In this document: one piece after another, positions 5,819-7,148 of the stretch | How positions within the stretch are numbered: the stretch's first letter is position 1 | Layout of the letters: the number at the start of each line of letters is the position of its first letter | Assembly (NCBI GenBank): GCA_964473045.1 | Contig: CAYYMX010000071.1 | Coordinates: 1-7,148, forward strand | DNA from: CAYYMX01 sp964473045 | GTDB taxonomy: Bacteria; Pseudomonadota; Alphaproteobacteria; Methylaequorales; Methylaequoraceae | Direction of reading: 5' to 3' | DNA length: 7,148 nucleotides | Program-made: the position numbers and the translations under genes | The notes under the pieces: generated by a model | Told to the model about the DNA's origin: nothing | Databases searched by the model: none | Seen by the model: the letters and a program-made list of their open reading frames with translations, nothing else

Positions 5819-7148
5819 TGAGCTATTTGATTAAAGGAAAATCTAAGAATTGGGAGATTGTTTTAGGGTTAGAAGTTCATGCTCAAATAAAATCTAAATC
5901 AAAATTATTTTCAATGGCTCCCACTGATTGGGGATCTGAGCCAAACTCACAGGTTGCACTTGTTGATGCTGGGATGCCGGGTGCCTTGCCAGTAATAAAT
6001 GAATTTTGTGTTGATCAGGCTGTTCTTACTGGATTAAGTTTAAATGCAAAAATAAATAAAAAATCAGTTTTTGACAGAAAAAATTACTTTTATCCAGATT
6101 TACCTCAAGGCTATCAAATATCTCAATTTGAATTTCCAATAGTGTCTAGTGGTTTTCTTAATATAGAAACTGAAAATGGCGAGAAAAAAATAGGTATTAC
6201 CAGATTGCACCTTGAGCAAGATGCAGGAAAAAGTATACATGATCAAGATGCTATTAACTCATTTATTGATCTAAATCGCTCTGGGTGTGCACTTATGGAA
6301 ATTGTTTCAGAACCAGATATGAGAAGCCCTTCTGAAGCAGCTGAATATGTTAAAAAATTAAGGTCAATTTTGAGATGTGTTGGAAGTTGTGATGGAAATA
6401 TGGAGAAAGGAAACTTGAGAGCGGATGTCAATGTTTCAGTCAGGGAGCCAAATGGAGAACTAGGAACTAGATGCGAGATAAAAAATGTTAATTCAATAAA
6501 ATTTATTCAACAGGCAATTGAATTTGAATCAAAAAGACAGATTAAATTAATTGAGAGTGGAGAAAAAATCGCCCAAGAAACAAGATTATTTGATCCTATT
6601 AAAGGGGAAACGAGATCAATGAGGAGTAAAGAAGAATCGCACGATTATAGATATTTTCCAGACCCTGACTTGCCTCCTTTAATTATTTCAGATGAAAAAA
6701 TAGAAAAATTAAGACTAAATTTGCCAGAGTTACCTGATGCCAGAAAAAAGAGATTTATTGATGAATATGGACTTAAAAAATATGATGCAAACATACTAAC
6801 TAGTGATATGGATATATCAAACTTCTTTGAAAAAACTGTGAAAGGCAGAGATTCAAAGTTAGTGGTTAGTTGGTTAACAGGGGAATTATTTTCATATTTG
6901 AAAAGAGTTGAAAAAAATCTATCTGAGTCCAGAATATCCCCTGACAAATTAGGCAACTTGTTAGATTTAATTTCAGATGGAACAATTTCAAATAGATTGG
7001 CCAAAGAAATTTTTGACGAATATTTAGGTTCAAACAAAACTGCAAAAGATTTTGTTAATGAAAAAGGTGTTACCCAACTTTCTGACTCTACTGAAATTAT
7101 TAAAATGATTGAAGATGTTTTACTTAAGAACCCAAAAATGGTTGATGA
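5818..7148 (+). CDS. gatB: Asp/Glu-tRNA amidotransferase subunit B, 3' end cut off
   Basis: GatB binds the misacylated tRNA, activates the Glu or Asp carboxylate with ATP and completes amidation with ammonia from GatA. The window holds 443 codons; the family is usually 475-490 residues, so about 35-45 residues of the C-terminal YqeY-like tail lie beyond the edge. Motifs are 'GLEVHAQIKSKSKLF' (17-31) with the metal-site Glu and His, 'YFYPDLPQGYQISQ' (90-103), 'LHLEQDAGK' (130-138), 'DLNRSGCALMEIVSEPDMRS' (151-170), 'GNLRADVNVSVR' (198-209), 'CEIKNVNS' (219-226), 'ETRLFDPIKGETRSMRSKE' (254-272) and 'DYRYFPDPDLPP' (276-287). After about residue 300, 'LPELPDARKKRF' opens the helical and tail domains. 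All recognisable cradle motifs are intact. No frameshift is seen. The start 'MSYLIKGKSKNWEIVLG' is of the alphaproteobacterial form. It is the last gene of the gatCAB block in view. Confidence 0.98.
   Translation, partial: MSYLIKGKSKNWEIVLGLEVHAQIKSKSKLFSMAPTDWGSEPNSQVALVDAGMPGALPVINEFCVDQAVLTGLSLNAKINKKSVFDRKNYFYPDLPQGYQISQFEFPIVSSGFLNIETENGEKKIGITRLHLEQDAGKSIHDQDAINSFIDLNRSGCALMEIVSEPDMRSPSEAAEYVKKLRSILRCVGSCDGNMEKGNLRADVNVSVREPNGELGTRCEIKNVNSIKFIQQAIEFESKRQIKLIESGEKIAQETRLFDPIKGETRSMRSKEESHDYRYFPDPDLPPLIISDEKIEKLRLNLPELPDARKKRFIDEYGLKKYDANILTSDMDISNFFEKTVKGRDSKLVVSWLTGELFSYLKRVEKNLSESRISPDKLGNLLDLISDGTISNRLAKEIFDEYLGSNKTAKDFVNEKGVTQLSDSTEIIKMIEDVLLKNPKMVD

Noticed and set aside
6243..6431. 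62-codon minus-strand open frame
   Set aside because: It lies antisense to the conserved GatB motif region and has no supporting feature.
6645..7037. 130-codon minus-strand open frame within gatB
   Set aside because: It is antisense to GatB, including the 'DYRYFPDPDLPP' motif. The length is explained by base composition and the reversed frame.

Overview
This window looks like a stretch of an AT-rich (roughly 30% G+C by eye) alphaproteobacterial genome, possibly from a streamlined marine group such as SAR11, HIMB59/AEGEAN-169 or a relative. The evidence is the alphaproteobacterial form of several proteins: a PyrC with an 'SDHTPQDxDxKRLPF' segment and an altered metal site, a GatA with a longer loop before its GGSSGG motif, and a GatB beginning 'MSxLIKGKSxxWEIVLGLEVHAQ'. 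The compact layout also fits, with 1-4 bp gene overlaps and intergenic gaps under 50 bp. The lineage is inferred from remembered family features, not from a search. A run of 26 N shows that this is a scaffolded draft, probably environmental, assembly.

The layout is two divergent gene blocks either side of a 49-bp intergenic region (4036-4084). On the minus strand, read from right to left, are ruvX (YqgF-type Holliday-junction resolvase/rRNA-processing nuclease), a CaiB/BaiF (class III) CoA-transferase overlapping it by 4 bp, a 45-bp gap with a possible promoter, then pyrB (aspartate carbamoyltransferase) and pyrC (dihydroorotase-family protein), which overlap by 4 bp. On the plus strand are gatC (interrupted by the N run), gatA (GTG start, 4-bp overlap) and gatB (1-bp overlap, cut off by the window edge).

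Functionally, gatCAB encodes the tRNA-dependent amidotransferase that makes Gln-tRNA(Gln) and/or Asn-tRNA(Asn). PyrB and PyrC belong to de novo UMP synthesis. RuvX is a housekeeping nucleic-acid enzyme. The CoA-transferase is the one accessory-looking gene, probably acting on a dicarboxylate-type CoA ester.

I see no mobile element, CRISPR array, tRNA/rRNA gene or novel multi-gene system. The points most worth a second look are the PyrC homologue that has lost the HxH metal ligands and substrate arginine of dihydroorotases, the CoA-transferase wedged between ruvX and pyrB, and the N run in gatC whose length is out of frame.
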